Shown one piece after another: positions 15,837 to 25,220 of a DNA stretch of 64,000 bases (positions are counted from its first letter, which is position 1; every line of letters begins with the position of its first letter). This stretch comes from Streptomyces sp. NBC_00670. GTDB taxonomy: Bacteria > Actinomycetota > Actinomycetes > Streptomycetales > Streptomycetaceae. A model generated the notes under the pieces. That model was not told the DNA's origin, did not search any database, and worked only from the letters and a program-made list of their open reading frames with translations. The stretch is from positions 3,413,501 to 3,477,500 of the forward strand of contig NZ_CP109017.1 of assembly GCF_036226765.1 (NCBI RefSeq), read 5' to 3'. The position numbers and the translations under genes were made by a program.

Positions 15837-16679
15837 ATGAGCTCCCTGCTGCTCCTCACCAACGCCCTCCAGCCCTCCGCTGAGGTGCTGCCCGCGCTCG
15901 GGCTGCTGCTGCACAGCGTGCGGGTGGCCCCGGCGGAGGGCCCGGCCCTCGTCGACACCCCCGGGGCCGACGTCATCCTCATCGACGGCCGCCGCGACCT
16001 GCCGCAGGTGCGCAGCCTGTGCCAGCTGCTGCGCTCGACGGGGCCCGGCTGCCCGCTGGTCCTGGTGGTGACCGAGGGCGGTCTCGCCGCCGTCACCGCG
16101 GACTGGGGCATCGACGACGTCCTGCTGGACACCGCGGGCCCGGCCGAGGTCGAGGCCCGGCTGCGGCTGGCCATGGGCCGACAGCAGATCGCGGGCGACG
16201 ACTCCCCCATGGAGATCCGCAACGGCGACCTGTCGGTGGACGAGGCGACGTACTCGGCCAAGCTCAAGGGCCGCGTCCTGGACCTCACCTTCAAGGAGTT
16301 CGAGCTGCTGAAGTACCTCGCGCAGCACCCGGGCCGCGTCTTCACCCGCGCCCAGCTCCTTCAGGAGGTCTGGGGGTACGACTACTTCGGCGGCACCCGC
16401 ACGGTCGACGTGCACGTCCGGCGGCTGCGGGCCAAGCTCGGCCCCGAGCACGAGTCGCTGATCGGCACCGTGCGGAACGTCGGCTACCGGTTCGTGACCC
16501 CGGAGAAGCCGGACCGGACCGACCGGACCGACCGGACCGACCGGACCGAGCGCGCCGAGCGCGCCGAGCGCGCCGAGAAGCAGGACGGGCCGGAAGGGTC
16601 CCGGCGGACGGAGAGGGCGAAACAGGACGAGAAGGGCGAGTCGGCCGACGCCACCGCCAAGGCCGCTTCCGAGGCGTGA
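15837..16679 (+). CDS. glnR: GlnR, global nitrogen regulator (OmpR-type orphan response regulator)
   Basis: Master regulator of nitrogen assimilation in Streptomyces, controlling genes such as glnA, amtB and nirB. It starts [20 protein letters not shown], matching GlnR as I remember it. It has a receiver-like domain (residues 1-115) lacking a full phosphorylation pocket, and an OmpR-type winged helix (about 125-218; [43 protein letters not shown]). A charged tail of about 55 residues follows, opening with four DRT units and ERA repeats encoded by tandem 9-bp repeats. No kinase gene is adjacent, as expected for this orphan regulator. Confidence 0.95.
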   Translation: MSSLLLLTNALQPSAEVLPALGLLLHSVRVAPAEGPALVDTPGADVILIDGRRDLPQVRSLCQLLRSTGPGCPLVLVVTEGGLAAVTADWGIDDVLLDTAGPAEVEARLRLAMGRQQIAGDDSPMEIRNGDLSVDEATYSAKLKGRVLDLTFKEFELLKYLAQHPGRVFTRAQLLQEVWGYDYFGGTRTVDVHVRRLRAKLGPEHESLIGTVRNVGYRFVTPEKPDRTDRTDRTDRTERAERAERAEKQDGPEGSRRTERAKQDEKGESADATAKAASEA

Positions 16680-16732
16680 GAAGCGGGGGAAACTCCCTGC
16701 CCAGGGCCGATCCATCCGCGTAGACTCCGCGC

Positions 16733-17758
16733 GTGGCCAAGGTGACTCGGGACGATGTGGCGCGGCTGGCGGGGACCTCCACCGCCGTCGTCAGCTACGT
16801 CATCAACAACGGACCCCGGCCGGTCGCCCCGGCCACGCGCGAGCGTGTCCTCGCCGCGATCAAGGAGCTGGGGTACCGGCCGGACCGGGTCGCCCAGGCC
16901 ATGGCCTCGCGGCGGACCGACCTCATAGGCATGATCGTGCCGGACGCGCGCCAGCCGTTCTTCGGCGAGATGACGCACGCGGTCGAACAGGCCGCCGCCG
17001 AGCGCGGAAAGATGGTGCTGGTCGGCAACACGGACTACGTCGCCGAGCGCGAGGTCCACTATCTGCGCGCCTTCCTCGGCATGCGGGTCTCCGGGCTGAT
17101 CCTCGTCAGCCACGCGCTCAACGACCACGCCGCCGCGGAGATCGAGGCGTGGGACGCGCGGGTGGTGCTGCTGCACGAGCGGCCCGAGCTGATAGACGAC
17201 GTGGCGGTGGTGACGGACGACCTCGGCGGCGCCCGGCTCGCCGTCCAGCACCTGCTGGAGCACGGGCATCCGTACGTCGCCTGCATGGGCGGTACGGCGG
17301 AGACGCCGGCGGTGGGCGACCCGGTCTCCGACCACGTGGAGGGCTGGCGGCAGGCGATGGCCGAGGCGGGCGTCTCCACGGAGGGGCGGCTGTTCGAGGC
17401 GCCGTACAACCGCTACGACGCGTACCAGGTGGGGCTGGAGCTGCTGGCCGGCCCGCACCGGCCACCGGCGATCTTCTGCTCGACGGACGACCAGGCGATC
17501 GGGGTGCTGCGGGCGGCGCGGGAGCTGCGGATCGAGGTGCCGGGGCAGCTGGCGGTGGCGGGGTTCGACGACGTGAAGGAGGCGGCGCTGACGGATCCGC
17601 CGCTGACGACGGTCGCGTCGGACCGGTCGGCGATGGCGCGGGCGGCGGTGGACCTCGTCCTGGACGACGGCCTCCGCGTCCCCGGCTCCCACCGCGAACG
17701 CCTGAAGCAGTTCCCGTCCCGCCTGGTGAACCGCGCGTCCTGCGGCTGCGTGGCCTGA
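16733..17758 (+). CDS. LacI-family transcriptional regulator
   Basis: A 341-residue sugar-type repressor. The LacI helix-turn-helix is at the N-terminus ([20 protein letters not shown], hinge [15 protein letters not shown]), followed by a periplasmic-binding-like effector domain ([14 protein letters not shown] to [18 protein letters not shown]). The GTG start is preceded by TAGACT with a 6-nt gap, so the message may be leaderless. The C-terminus RASCGCVA carries two Cys. No transporter or catabolic operon is adjacent, so the ligand is unknown. Confidence 0.93.
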   Translation: MAKVTRDDVARLAGTSTAVVSYVINNGPRPVAPATRERVLAAIKELGYRPDRVAQAMASRRTDLIGMIVPDARQPFFGEMTHAVEQAAAERGKMVLVGNTDYVAEREVHYLRAFLGMRVSGLILVSHALNDHAAAEIEAWDARVVLLHERPELIDDVAVVTDDLGGARLAVQHLLEHGHPYVACMGGTAETPAVGDPVSDHVEGWRQAMAEAGVSTEGRLFEAPYNRYDAYQVGLELLAGPHRPPAIFCSTDDQAIGVLRAARELRIEVPGQLAVAGFDDVKEAALTDPPLTTVASDRSAMARAAVDLVLDDGLRVPGSHRERLKQFPSRLVNRASCGCVA

Positions 17759-17800
17759 GGGGCTCCGCTGAGGGGCTCCGCTGAGGGGCTCCGCGCCCCT
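17756..17800. terminator. 13-bp triplicated repeat with terminator-like hairpin between convergent genes
   Basis: TGAGGGGCTCCGC is repeated exactly three times (17756, 17769, 17782); the first TGA is the stop codon of the LacI gene. The last unit forms AGGGGC-TCCGC-GCCCCT (17784-17800), a short GC stem that could end transcription from both sides. Confidence 0.55.
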
Positions 17801-17812
17801 TGCCCGGGCGCT

Positions 17813-18511
17813 TCATCTCCGCAGGGCGAAGCCCAGGCCCCTGACGGTGTGGATCAGGAGGGGGGCACCTTCGTGGTGGAGCTTGCGGCGCAGGTACATG
17901 ACGTAGACGTCGAGCGTGTTGGACGTGGGCTCGAAGGAGAAGCCCCACACCTCGCGCAGCAGGCGGCTGCGGGTGAGGACCTTGCCGGGGTGGCGGAGGA
18001 GGTACTCCAGGAGGGCGTACTCCGTCTTCGTCAGCTCCAGCGGGCGGCCGGACCAGGTCACCGTGCGGGTGATGCGGTCCATGGCCAGTTCGTCGAAGGT
18101 GAGACGGTCCTCCGCCGGCGGTGCCGGGAGCCGTGGGCAACGGCGCAGCAGCGCCCGTACCCGCGCGAGGAGTTCCTCCGTCGCGAAGGGCTTCATCAGA
18201 TAGCCGTCGGCCCCGTTGTCGAGGGCGACGATGCGGTCGCCGACGGCGTCGCGCCCGGTGAGCATGAGGATCGGCACGGTGCAGCCGGAGGCCCGTATCC
18301 GCCGGGTCGCGGCCAGCCCGTCCAGTACCGGCATGGTGACGTCCATCAGCACGAGGTCGGGCCGTCCGCCGTCACCGTCCCCGTTCACGCGTACGACGGC
18401 TTCGCGGCCGTCCCCGGCGAGCACGGTCTCGTACCCCTCGAACCTCAGAACCCGGCCGAGCCCTTCGCGTACGGCCGCGTCGTCGTCCGCCAGCAGAATC
18501 TTCCGCGCCAT
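17813..18511 (-). CDS. Orphan OmpR/PhoB-type response regulator
   Basis: A 232-residue regulator with a complete receiver domain (acidic pair in LLADDDAAV, phosphoacceptor Asp in VLMDVTMPVLDG, Thr in MLTGRD, Lys in LMKPF) and an OmpR winged helix ending in HTVRGLGFALRR. Its [18 protein letters not shown] segment closely resembles [18 protein letters not shown] of the regulator at 20.8-21.5 kb, so the two are paralogs. No histidine kinase is attached; a vapBC pair and the other system's kinase lie beyond it. Possible cross-talk with that kinase is speculative. Confidence 0.9.
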   Translation of the reverse strand: MARKILLADDDAAVREGLGRVLRFEGYETVLAGDGREAVVRVNGDGDGGRPDLVLMDVTMPVLDGLAATRRIRASGCTVPILMLTGRDAVGDRIVALDNGADGYLMKPFATEELLARVRALLRRCPRLPAPPAEDRLTFDELAMDRITRTVTWSGRPLELTKTEYALLEYLLRHPGKVLTRSRLLREVWGFSFEPTSNTLDVYVMYLRRKLHHEGAPLLIHTVRGLGFALRR

Positions 18512-18620
18512 GGCCCCGACGCTCCACCGGCCGACTGTGGCGGACCTTGGAACGGGGTGTGAGCAGGCTGGGGCCACCGGCCGGCCGTCACCGTCCCTCG
18601 CGGCCGTGAGCGGCTGCGGC

Positions 18621-18637
18621 GCATACCGCAGTATGCT
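18621..18637 (+). promoter_or_regulatory. Palindromic operator overlapping a leaderless promoter of the toxin-antitoxin operon
   Basis: GCATAC-CGCA-GTATGC is a perfect dyad (18621-18636). TATGCT (18632-18637) inside its right arm is a plausible -10, 6 nt before the antitoxin ATG. Ribbon-helix-helix antitoxins usually repress their own operon from such sites. Confidence 0.55.
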
Positions 18638-18643
18638 CGCCCC

Positions 18644-18895
18644 ATGGCGGACACCACGCGCATCACTGTGACGCTACCGGCCGAGCAGGTCGCCGAACTG
18701 AAGAAGCTCACCGACAACGTCTCCGGATACGTCGCCGAGGCCGTGGGCCGTCAGATTCGGCACCAACTGCTCGGTGCCGATCTGTTGCGTCACCAGGAGG
18801 AGCACGGAGCGTTCACCGAGGAGGAGCTGTCTCAGGCGCGCTCCAGGCTCTTCGGCACGGCGGCGGATGCCGACGGGCCGGCGAGCGCGGCGTGA
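18644..18895 (+). CDS. VapB-like antitoxin
   Basis: An 83-residue protein with an N-terminal ribbon-helix-helix type start (TRITVTLPAEQVAELKKLTDNV) that should bind operator DNA, and an acidic C-terminal tail that would wrap the toxin. It overlaps the PIN-domain gene by GTGA, the usual antitoxin-first, coupled arrangement. A perfect palindrome lies just upstream. The operon sits between the orphan response regulator and the kinase and is transcribed opposite to both, suggesting insertion as a unit. Confidence 0.82.
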   Translation: MADTTRITVTLPAEQVAELKKLTDNVSGYVAEAVGRQIRHQLLGADLLRHQEEHGAFTEEELSQARSRLFGTAADADGPASAA

Positions 18896-19293
18896 ACGAA
18901 CACGTCGAAACCGTCGTCCTGGATTCCCAGGGGCTCTCCGCCTGGATCGCTCAGGACCGCGAGATCCTCGCCATGTTCCAGGTCTTGCACACCATGGGCG
19001 CCGATGTCGTCATCGGAGCCAACACCATCGTCGAGGTCAGCCATGCACGGGTGAACCTGCCCCGACTGAAGTGGGCCCTCTCCCGCGTCAAGGTCGAGCC
19101 CGTGACCGAGAACGCGGCGAGAGCCTCGGCCGATCTGCTCAAGGCCGCCGGTCTGCACGGCCACAAGTACGCGATCGACGCGACGGTCGCCGAGATGGCG
19201 CTGCGCCAGCCGGGCCCCGTGGTCATACTGACGTCCGACGTGGACGACATGGCCGGGTTGTGCGGCGAACGTGTCCGGCTTGTCGGCATCTGA
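18892..19293 (+). CDS. PIN-domain toxin (VapC-like ribonuclease)
   Basis: A 133-residue PIN-domain protein. Acidic residues are in PIN-like positions: VLDSQGLSAWI near the N-terminus, a central IVEVSH, KYAIDATVAEMAL, and VILTSDVDDMAGL near the C-terminus. VapC toxins cleave tRNA or rRNA; the target is unknown. It is translated from a GTG overlapping the antitoxin stop. The first motif (LDSQGL rather than VDTNxL) is somewhat atypical, so activity should not be assumed. Confidence 0.82.
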   Translation: MNEHVETVVLDSQGLSAWIAQDREILAMFQVLHTMGADVVIGANTIVEVSHARVNLPRLKWALSRVKVEPVTENAARASADLLKAAGLHGHKYAIDATVAEMALRQPGPVVILTSDVDDMAGLCGERVRLVGI

Positions 19294-19331
19294 CTACGCT
19301 TGACGCGGGCGCACACTGCCAAAGACAGGCC

Positions 19332-20819
19332 CTAGCCAAGGAGCTCTTCCTGCCTCGGCGGCGGTGTCGGTGCCCCCGGGAGGCGGATCGTGGCGATCGT
19401 GCCGCCGGGTGGGTCCGTCGCGGGGGCGAGGGAGACCTCGCCGCCCGCCTGTTGGACCGTGCGGGCCACGATGGAGAGGCCGAGGCCGGAGCCCGGCAGG
19501 GCCCTCGCGCCGGGGGAGCGCCAGAAGCGGTCGAAGACGTGGGGGAGTTCGTCGGCGTCGATGCCGGGGCCGTGGTCCCGTACCGTCAGGACGCCGTCGG
19601 CCAGCCGTACCTCGATCGTGCCGGCCTCGGGGCTGAACTTCACCGCGTTGTCCAGGATGTTGACCACCGCCCGCTCCAGCGAGGACGGCTCCGCGCGGAC
19701 GTACCAGGGCTCCACGTCCGCTGTGATCGTCAGCTCCGGGCCGCGCAGCCGGGCCCGGCGCAGCGCCGACTCGACGATGTCCTGCCAGGCCACGATCTGC
19801 GTACGGTCCGAGTGTTGGCCGGTGTCCGGGCGGGACAGCTCCTGCAAGTCGCCGATGAGCGCGGCCAGTTCCGTCATCTGCGCCTTCACCGAGGCGAGCA
19901 GCGCCTTGCGGTCGGCGGCGGGGAGGGGGCGGCCGGTCTCCTCGCTGCGGGTGAGGAGTTCGATGTTCGTGCGGAGGGAGGTCAGGGGGGTGCGGAGTTC
20001 GTGGCCCGCGTCCGCGATCAGTTGCTGCTGGAGGTCCCGGGAGGAAGCCAGGGACGCCGTCATGGAGTTGAAGGAGCGGGAGAGGCGGGCGATCTCGTCG
20101 TCGGCGGGTTCGTCGACGGGGATGCGGACGGTGAGGTCCTCCGTGCGGGCCACGTGTTCGACGGCCGCGGTGAGCTTGTCGACGGGGCGCAGCCCCGCGC
20201 GGGCCACGGCCAGTCCGGCGGCCCCGGCGCCGAGCACCCCTATGCCGGAGACCAGCAGCAGGATCAGCGCCAGGTCGTTCAGGGTCGACTGGGTGCTCCT
20301 GAGCGGGGTCGCGACGAGGAGGGCGGTGCCGGGCACGATCTGCGGCTCGGTGCCGAGGCCCTGGGTGGCGGTCAGCGGGATCGTCCGGACGCGGACGGCG
20401 TTGCCGTCGTCGTCGGTGCCGTTGCGGCGCACGACCCGGTCGGCGGAGCCGGCGGAGCCCGCTTCCTGGGCCACGCGCTTGTCGGCGCCGGTGACCTTCA
20501 CCAGGCCCGCGGAGTTCGAGGAGACGCAGGCCGTGCCGTCCGCCTGGACCAGTTCGAGGTAGTAGTTCTCCCGGGTCCGCAGCTGACTCGGGGCGCCCTG
20601 CGGGGTCTGCGTGCAGTTGTTGAGCGTGCCGACGACCTGGGAGTACTGCTGCGGCCGCTGGGTGGCCTGCTTCAGATCGTCGTCCACCTGGGCGTACAGC
20701 CGGCCCTGGACGATGAACCAGCACGTCACCGAGACCGCCGCCACCGCGAAGGCCACCGCCGCGGCGACCAGCAGCGCCAGGCGGGAACGGAGCGGCAGCG
20801 CGCGGAAGCGTCGGATCAC
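19332..20819 (-). CDS. Sensor histidine kinase, MprB-like
   Basis: A 495-residue membrane kinase: TM1 (about residues 14-36), an extracytoplasmic sensor of about 130 residues, TM2 (about 180-200), HAMP, a HisKA box [14 protein letters not shown] with the phospho-His, and an ATPase domain with [10 protein letters not shown] (N box), [14 protein letters not shown] and GSGLGLSI. It starts with a GTG overlapping the response regulator stop (GTGA). Downstream of an HtrA-like protease, the pair resembles mycobacterial MprAB, which senses envelope stress; that role is inferred. Confidence 0.93.
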   Translation of the reverse strand: MIRRFRALPLRSRLALLVAAAVAFAVAAVSVTCWFIVQGRLYAQVDDDLKQATQRPQQYSQVVGTLNNCTQTPQGAPSQLRTRENYYLELVQADGTACVSSNSAGLVKVTGADKRVAQEAGSAGSADRVVRRNGTDDDGNAVRVRTIPLTATQGLGTEPQIVPGTALLVATPLRSTQSTLNDLALILLLVSGIGVLGAGAAGLAVARAGLRPVDKLTAAVEHVARTEDLTVRIPVDEPADDEIARLSRSFNSMTASLASSRDLQQQLIADAGHELRTPLTSLRTNIELLTRSEETGRPLPAADRKALLASVKAQMTELAALIGDLQELSRPDTGQHSDRTQIVAWQDIVESALRRARLRGPELTITADVEPWYVRAEPSSLERAVVNILDNAVKFSPEAGTIEVRLADGVLTVRDHGPGIDADELPHVFDRFWRSPGARALPGSGLGLSIVARTVQQAGGEVSLAPATDPPGGTIATIRLPGAPTPPPRQEELLG

Positions 20820-21550
20820 TCCGCGCCGCCCGCGCGCAGGACGTACCCGACGCCCCGCACCGTGTGGACGAGGCGGGCCTCGCCGCCGGCCTCCGTCTTG
20901 CGGCGCAGGTACATCACGTAGACGTCCAGGGAGTTGGAGCTCGGCTCGAAGTCGAAGCCCCAGACCGCCTTGAGGATCTGCTCACGGGTGAGCACCTGGC
21001 GCGGGTGCGCCATGAACATCTCCAGAAGCGTGAACTCGGTACGGGTCAGCTCCACCGCGCGCCCGCCCCGGGTCACCTCGCGGGTGGCCAGGTCCATGCG
21101 CAGGTCGCCGAAGGCGAGGGTCTCGTTCTCCTCGTCCGCGCCGGTCACGGCGGCCGCGTAGGCGCTGCGGCGCAGCAGGGCGCGGACCCGGGCGAACAGC
21201 TCGTCCAGTTCGAACGGCTTGACCAGGTAGTCGTCCGCCCCGGCGTCCAGGCCGGTGACCCGGTCGCCGACCGTGTCCCGGGCGGTGAGCATCAGGATCG
21301 GGGTGGTGTCGCCGGTGCCGCGGATGCGGCGGGCGGCGGTGAGGCCGTCCATGCGCGGCATCTGGATGTCCAGGACCAGCAGGTCCGGCTGGTACGCGGT
21401 GGCCTTCTCCAGCGCGTCCGCGCCGTCCACGGCGACCTCGGTGTCGTAGCCCTCGAAGGCGAGGCTGCGCTGGAGTGCTTCGCGCACCGCCGGCTCGTCG
21501 TCGACGATCAGGATGCGCTGGGTGTCACGGTCGCCTTCGGCGGGGCTCAT
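20816..21550 (-). CDS. Response regulator, MprA-like
   Basis: A 244-residue OmpR-family regulator: receiver domain with [10 protein letters not shown], the phosphoacceptor in [19 protein letters not shown] and [11 protein letters not shown], then a winged helix ending [17 protein letters not shown]. Translation is coupled to the kinase gene by a GTGA overlap. It is paralogous to the orphan regulator at 17.8-18.5 kb. The gene order HtrA - small ORF - regulator - kinase suggests one envelope-stress operon. Confidence 0.94.
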   Translation of the reverse strand: MSPAEGDRDTQRILIVDDEPAVREALQRSLAFEGYDTEVAVDGADALEKATAYQPDLLVLDIQMPRMDGLTAARRIRGTGDTTPILMLTARDTVGDRVTGLDAGADDYLVKPFELDELFARVRALLRRSAYAAAVTGADEENETLAFGDLRMDLATREVTRGGRAVELTRTEFTLLEMFMAHPRQVLTREQILKAVWGFDFEPSSNSLDVYVMYLRRKTEAGGEARLVHTVRGVGYVLRAGGAE

Positions 21551-21633
21551 GGGCGTGGGGTTCCTCGGATGCGGTGGGATGGACGGGGCACGGGGTCTGC
21601 GTGCCGTGCGCTGAACGCCTAAAGCGTCGCACG

Positions 21634-21849
21634 TCAGGCCCGCAGCGTGTCCAGCCTGCGCAGGGCGACCCGGCGGCGGTGCGGATGGGCGGCGGTGGTC
21701 CGCAGCCCCATGAGCTGCGGCTGCGGGGGGACGGGGGCGACCTCGGGGGCCCGGGTCGAAGGGGCGTGGAGGGCGGACGCGACCGCCAGGGCGAGCGCCG
21801 TGCCCGCCGGGTCGGTGCCGGTCACCGTGTGCGTCACCTGCTGGATCAT
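21634..21849 (-). CDS. 71-residue protein between htrA-like protease and response regulator
   Basis: Starts at an ATG with a near-perfect AGGAGG site 5 nt upstream, the strongest ribosome site in this block. The sequence has an Ala-rich helix ([18 protein letters not shown]) and a basic, His/Arg-rich C-terminus ([17 protein letters not shown]). It has no signal peptide or cysteines. It sits 56 bp after the protease stop and about 80 bp before the regulator start, so it is probably in the same operon. I know no family for it. Confidence 0.7.
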   Translation of the reverse strand: MIQQVTHTVTGTDPAGTALALAVASALHAPSTRAPEVAPVPPQPQLMGLRTTAAHPHRRRVALRRLDTLRA

Positions 21850-21905
21850 CGTGACCTCCTGAAGTGAGCCTGGAGTGGGCCCGCCGCATGGTGCGGAGGG
21901 TCGGT

Positions 21906-22985
21906 TCAGCTGTCGGAGCCGCCGGCCCGCAGCGTCGCGAGGTCGGACTTGACGGTGTTGATCGGGATGGCGAAGCCGAGGCCAACGCTGCCCGCGCTGG
22001 ACGAGGAGGAGTCGGCGGAGGAGGAGTACATCGCGGAGTTGATGCCGATGATCTGACCGGCCGCGTTGATCAGCGCGCCGCCGGAGTTGCCCGGGTTGAG
22101 GGAGGCGTCGGTCTGGATCGCCTTGTACGTCGTCGTCGACGAGCCGGTGTCGCCGTTGAACTGCTGGCCGCCGAACTGGAAGGGCCAGTTGCCGTTGCCG
22201 CCGCCCTGCTGCTGTTGCTGCTGGCTCTCGTCGGTGGAGACGGTCACGTCGCGGTCGAGGGCGGAGACGATACCGCTGGTGACGGTGCCGGTCAGACCCT
22301 CGGGGGAGCCGATGGCGACGACCTCGTCGCCGACCTGGACGTCGTCGGAGTCGCCGAGCGAGGCGGCCGTGAGGCCGGAGGCGTTCTCCAGCTTGATCAG
22401 GGCCAGGTCCTTCTTGCTGTCGGTGCCGACGACCTGGGCGGTGTACGTCTTGCCGTCGTGCGTCTGGACCTTGACGGTGGAGGCGCCGGTGACGACGTGG
22501 TTGTTGGTGACGATCTCGCCGTCGCTGGTGATGATCACGCCGGAGCCGGTGGACTCGCCGGCGTTGGAGGTGGCGGTGATCTCCACGACGCTGGGGCTGA
22601 CGGCGGCGGCGATGGCGGAGACGGAGCCCTTCTTGCCGACCGGGACCGCGCTGGTGCCGGTGGTGCTCGCGGCGACGGTGTTCGAGGAGTGGGTGAGCTC
22701 CTGGATGCCGTAGGCCGTGCCGCCGCCGACGGCCGCGGCGGCTATCGCCACGGCGGCGAGGAGGGCGAAGGGGCCCTTCGCGCGCTTCTTGTGGGACGCG
22801 GCCGGCTGGGTGGCGGGGTCGTAGGACGGGGGAGGCGGCCACTCGGGGTTCACGGGAGCGAACAGGTGTTCGGTGGCGGGGTCGGCCTGGCCCTCCGGGC
22901 CCGGTGCCTGGTGAGCCTGGTGGGCGTGGCCCGCCTGGGGGTGCTGCTGCTCGTGGTCGCCGCTGCGGAAGCTGCTCTCTGTCAT
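21906..22985 (-). CDS. HtrA/PepD-like trypsin-type serine protease, membrane-anchored
   Basis: Envelope quality-control protease of 359 residues. A cytoplasmic His/Gln/Pro-rich tail (about 70 residues) precedes one transmembrane helix ([17 protein letters not shown]); the outer protease domain carries the triad His in VTNNHVV, Asp in KDLALIK and Ser in [10 protein letters not shown] poly-Gln/Gly insert ([15 protein letters not shown]) interrupts the domain. No PDZ domain follows, unlike typical HtrA, so the protein is shorter than DegP/PepD. It probably works with the downstream MprAB-like pair. Confidence 0.93.
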   Translation of the reverse strand: MTESSFRSGDHEQQHPQAGHAHQAHQAPGPEGQADPATEHLFAPVNPEWPPPPSYDPATQPAASHKKRAKGPFALLAAVAIAAAAVGGGTAYGIQELTHSSNTVAASTTGTSAVPVGKKGSVSAIAAAVSPSVVEITATSNAGESTGSGVIITSDGEIVTNNHVVTGASTVKVQTHDGKTYTAQVVGTDSKKDLALIKLENASGLTAASLGDSDDVQVGDEVVAIGSPEGLTGTVTSGIVSALDRDVTVSTDESQQQQQQGGGNGNWPFQFGGQQFNGDTGSSTTTYKAIQTDASLNPGNSGGALINAAGQIIGINSAMYSSSADSSSSSAGSVGLGFAIPINTVKSDLATLRAGGSDS

Positions 22986-23068
22986 GTGAAAGAGAGTGTC
23001 CCGCGATCATGAGAGCCGCCTGAGGGACCACTGAGAAGCCCGACAGAAGTACGTATGCCCGATATAAA

Positions 23069-23216
23069 GGGGGGCGGGACGGCGGATGCAGCCGGCGCAG
23101 CCGCACACCGACACAGCCCCGCGCCCCTGGAGAGAGGCGCGGGGAACCGCGTGATCTTCCCGAGGCTCCGAGGGCTAGCCCTCGGGGACGGGAAGGGGGA
23201 GGGGCGGCGGGGGCGA
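23069..23216. repeat. Dispersed GC-rich intergenic repeat, copy 3, overlapping a coding sequence
   Basis: A shorter, diverged copy: CCCCGCGCCCCTGG and AGGCGCGGGGAACCGCG form a hairpin (about 23110-23150). A CCGAGG...CCTCGG inner dyad follows, then GGGAGGGGCGGCGGGGGCGA. The last module overlaps the 3' end of the ABC transporter gene and encodes its terminal Pro-rich residues. Confidence 0.7.
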
Positions 23217-24956
23217 AGTGGACTCACCCGCCCCCCAGAGCCCCGCGTACACCCCACCCCGGCGCCCCGCCAGCTCCGCATGCGTTCCCGTCTCCACCAC
23301 GCGCCCGCCGTCGACCACCACCACCCGGTCCGCCAGCGGTGCCAGCGCCAGGTCGTGGCTGATGAGCACCGTCGTGCGGCCCGCCGCGAGGCGGCGCAAC
23401 GGTTCCATCACCTCCCGCACCGCCCCCGCGTCCAGCCCCACCGTCGGCTCGTCCAGCACCAGGACCGGGGCCACCCGCAGCATCGCCCGCGCGATGGCCA
23501 CCCGCTGCGACTGTCCCCCGGACAACGCGGCCGTCCCGGGCGCGATCACCGTGTCGTAGCCGTCCGGCAGCGCGGCCACGAAGTCGTGCGCCGCCGCGTC
23601 CCGCGCGGCCCGCACGATCTCCGCCTCCGTCGCCCCCGGCCGCCCCGCCGCGATGTTCTCCCGGATCGTGCCCCGCAGCACCAGCGTCTCCTGCGGCAGC
23701 AGCGTCACGTTCTCCCGCAGGAACTCGAGCGGCACCGCGTCCAGCGGCACCCCGTCCAGGCACACGGCCCCCTCCGTCGGGTCGTAGAAGCGGGTCAGCA
23801 GCTTCGACAGCGTCGACTTGCCGGCCCCGCTCGGCCCCGTGACCAGCAAGAGCTCCCCCGGGCCGACCGTCAGCGACACCTCCCGCAGCGCCTCGCGCCC
23901 CTCCGCCCCCGGGTACCGGAACGACACCCCGTGGAAGCCGACCCACCCGCGCACCGGCCACGCCGGCACCGGTTCCGCCGGATCCGTCACGGCGGGCTCG
24001 GCGTCGAGCAGCTCGCCCAGCCGCCGCGCCCCCGCCGTGGCCGCCGTGAGCGTCAGACCGAGCTGCCCGAGGTCCCGCACCGGTGGGTACAGATAGCCGA
24101 GGAACGCGGCGAACGCCAGCAGCTGCCCCAGCGTCATCCGCCCCTGGGCGATCTCCCACGCGCCGAGCCCGATCACCGCGAGCACGCACACCGTCTCGAC
24201 CACCTCGACGACCTGCTCGTACCGCTCACTCGCCCGCGCCCCCCGCACCGACGCCCGCAGCCAGGCGCGCGCCTCCTTCTCCAGCCGCAGCTCCTCCGCA
24301 CGGCGCCGGTTGTACGCCTGGGTGAGGACGATGTTGCCGAGCGACTCCTCGACGACGGAGGTGAGCGCGCCGTCGGCGGCCCGTTCGTCCTGGGACGCCT
24401 TCTTGATGCGGCCGGAGAAGCGGCGCGCGGCGAGGAGGAAGAGGGGGGCGAGGAGGAACGTGGCAAGGGCCAGGTCCCAGCGCAGCCAGAACGCGGCGGT
24501 GGCGTAGAAGAGCGCGGAGAAGGCGGCGGAGACCGCGCCGACGACCCCGGAGACGACCATCTGTTCGATGGCCTCGACGTCCCCGGTGAGACGTTCCACC
24601 AGATCGCCACGCCGGTGCCGCTGGAAGAAGTCCGGCGGCAGGCTCTGCACGTGCCGGAACACCTTCGCGCGCAGCCGCAGCACGAACCGCTCGGCCGTCC
24701 ACACGGCGAGGGAGTTGCCGAGATAACCGACGAGCGCGCCCAGGACGGCGACGCCGAGCCACGCGCCGGCCGGTCCCCAGAACGCGGCGAGCGAACCGGC
24801 CTGGAGAGCGTGGTCGGTGAGTTCGGCGAAGAGCAGAATGGCGGCGGTCTCGGCGAGCGCGGAGACGATCACGCAGACGACGATCAGCACCAGCGGTCCG
24901 CGGTCGCCGCGCGTCAGCGGCCAGAACCGCGCGAACGCCGCTTCGACTTCACGCAC
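23175..24956 (-). CDS. ABC exporter, fused permease and ATPase
   Basis: A 593-residue half-transporter with about six transmembrane helices (residues 20-300) and a C-terminal nucleotide-binding domain: Walker A GPSGAGKST, Q-loop LLPQET, signature LSGGQSQR, Walker B VLVLDEPT, and H-loop ISHDLAL. It would act as a homodimer exporting lipid, peptide or drug; the substrate is unknown. The GTG start has GAGGACG 7 nt upstream. The final residues STSPPPPLPLPVPEG are encoded by an intergenic repeat module, so the protein tail looks recently extended. Confidence 0.93.
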   Translation of the reverse strand: MREVEAAFARFWPLTRGDRGPLVLIVVCVIVSALAETAAILLFAELTDHALQAGSLAAFWGPAGAWLGVAVLGALVGYLGNSLAVWTAERFVLRLRAKVFRHVQSLPPDFFQRHRRGDLVERLTGDVEAIEQMVVSGVVGAVSAAFSALFYATAAFWLRWDLALATFLLAPLFLLAARRFSGRIKKASQDERAADGALTSVVEESLGNIVLTQAYNRRRAEELRLEKEARAWLRASVRGARASERYEQVVEVVETVCVLAVIGLGAWEIAQGRMTLGQLLAFAAFLGYLYPPVRDLGQLGLTLTAATAGARRLGELLDAEPAVTDPAEPVPAWPVRGWVGFHGVSFRYPGAEGREALREVSLTVGPGELLLVTGPSGAGKSTLSKLLTRFYDPTEGAVCLDGVPLDAVPLEFLRENVTLLPQETLVLRGTIRENIAAGRPGATEAEIVRAARDAAAHDFVAALPDGYDTVIAPGTAALSGGQSQRVAIARAMLRVAPVLVLDEPTVGLDAGAVREVMEPLRRLAAGRTTVLISHDLALAPLADRVVVVDGGRVVETGTHAELAGRRGGVYAGLWGAGESTSPPPPLPLPVPEG

Positions 24957-25100
24957 GGGACGTCCTCGATTTCCATGTACAGGGGGATCCAGGGGGAATT
25001 CCCGGGGAGATCCCCGGGGGGATCATTGGTCGCGTACACGCCCGAGGCGGGGCCCCGGACCTCGTTCGGTCCGGCGGCCCCGCCTCGTGGGATGGGGGTG

Positions 25101-25220
25101 TCAGCCCTTGTGGCCGACCGGGCGGCGCTTCGGCGCGGCCTTCTTCGGCGCGTGCTTCTTCGCCACCGGGGCGGCGGGCTTGCGGTTCTTCTTGACCGGG
25201 GTGACCTTGCGGAAGCTCAT
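25101..25220 (-). CDS. 39-residue Lys/Pro-rich basic protein
   Basis: MSFRKVTPVKKNRKPAAPVA continues with KKHAPKKAAPKRRPVGHKG; about a third of the residues are Lys or Arg. AAGGAGA lies close upstream of the ATG at 25220; a longer frame starting at 25280 lacks a ribosome site. The composition suggests nucleic-acid or ribosome association, but that is only inference from charge. Divergent from mshD. Confidence 0.65.
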   Translation of the reverse strand: MSFRKVTPVKKNRKPAAPVAKKHAPKKAAPKRRPVGHKG

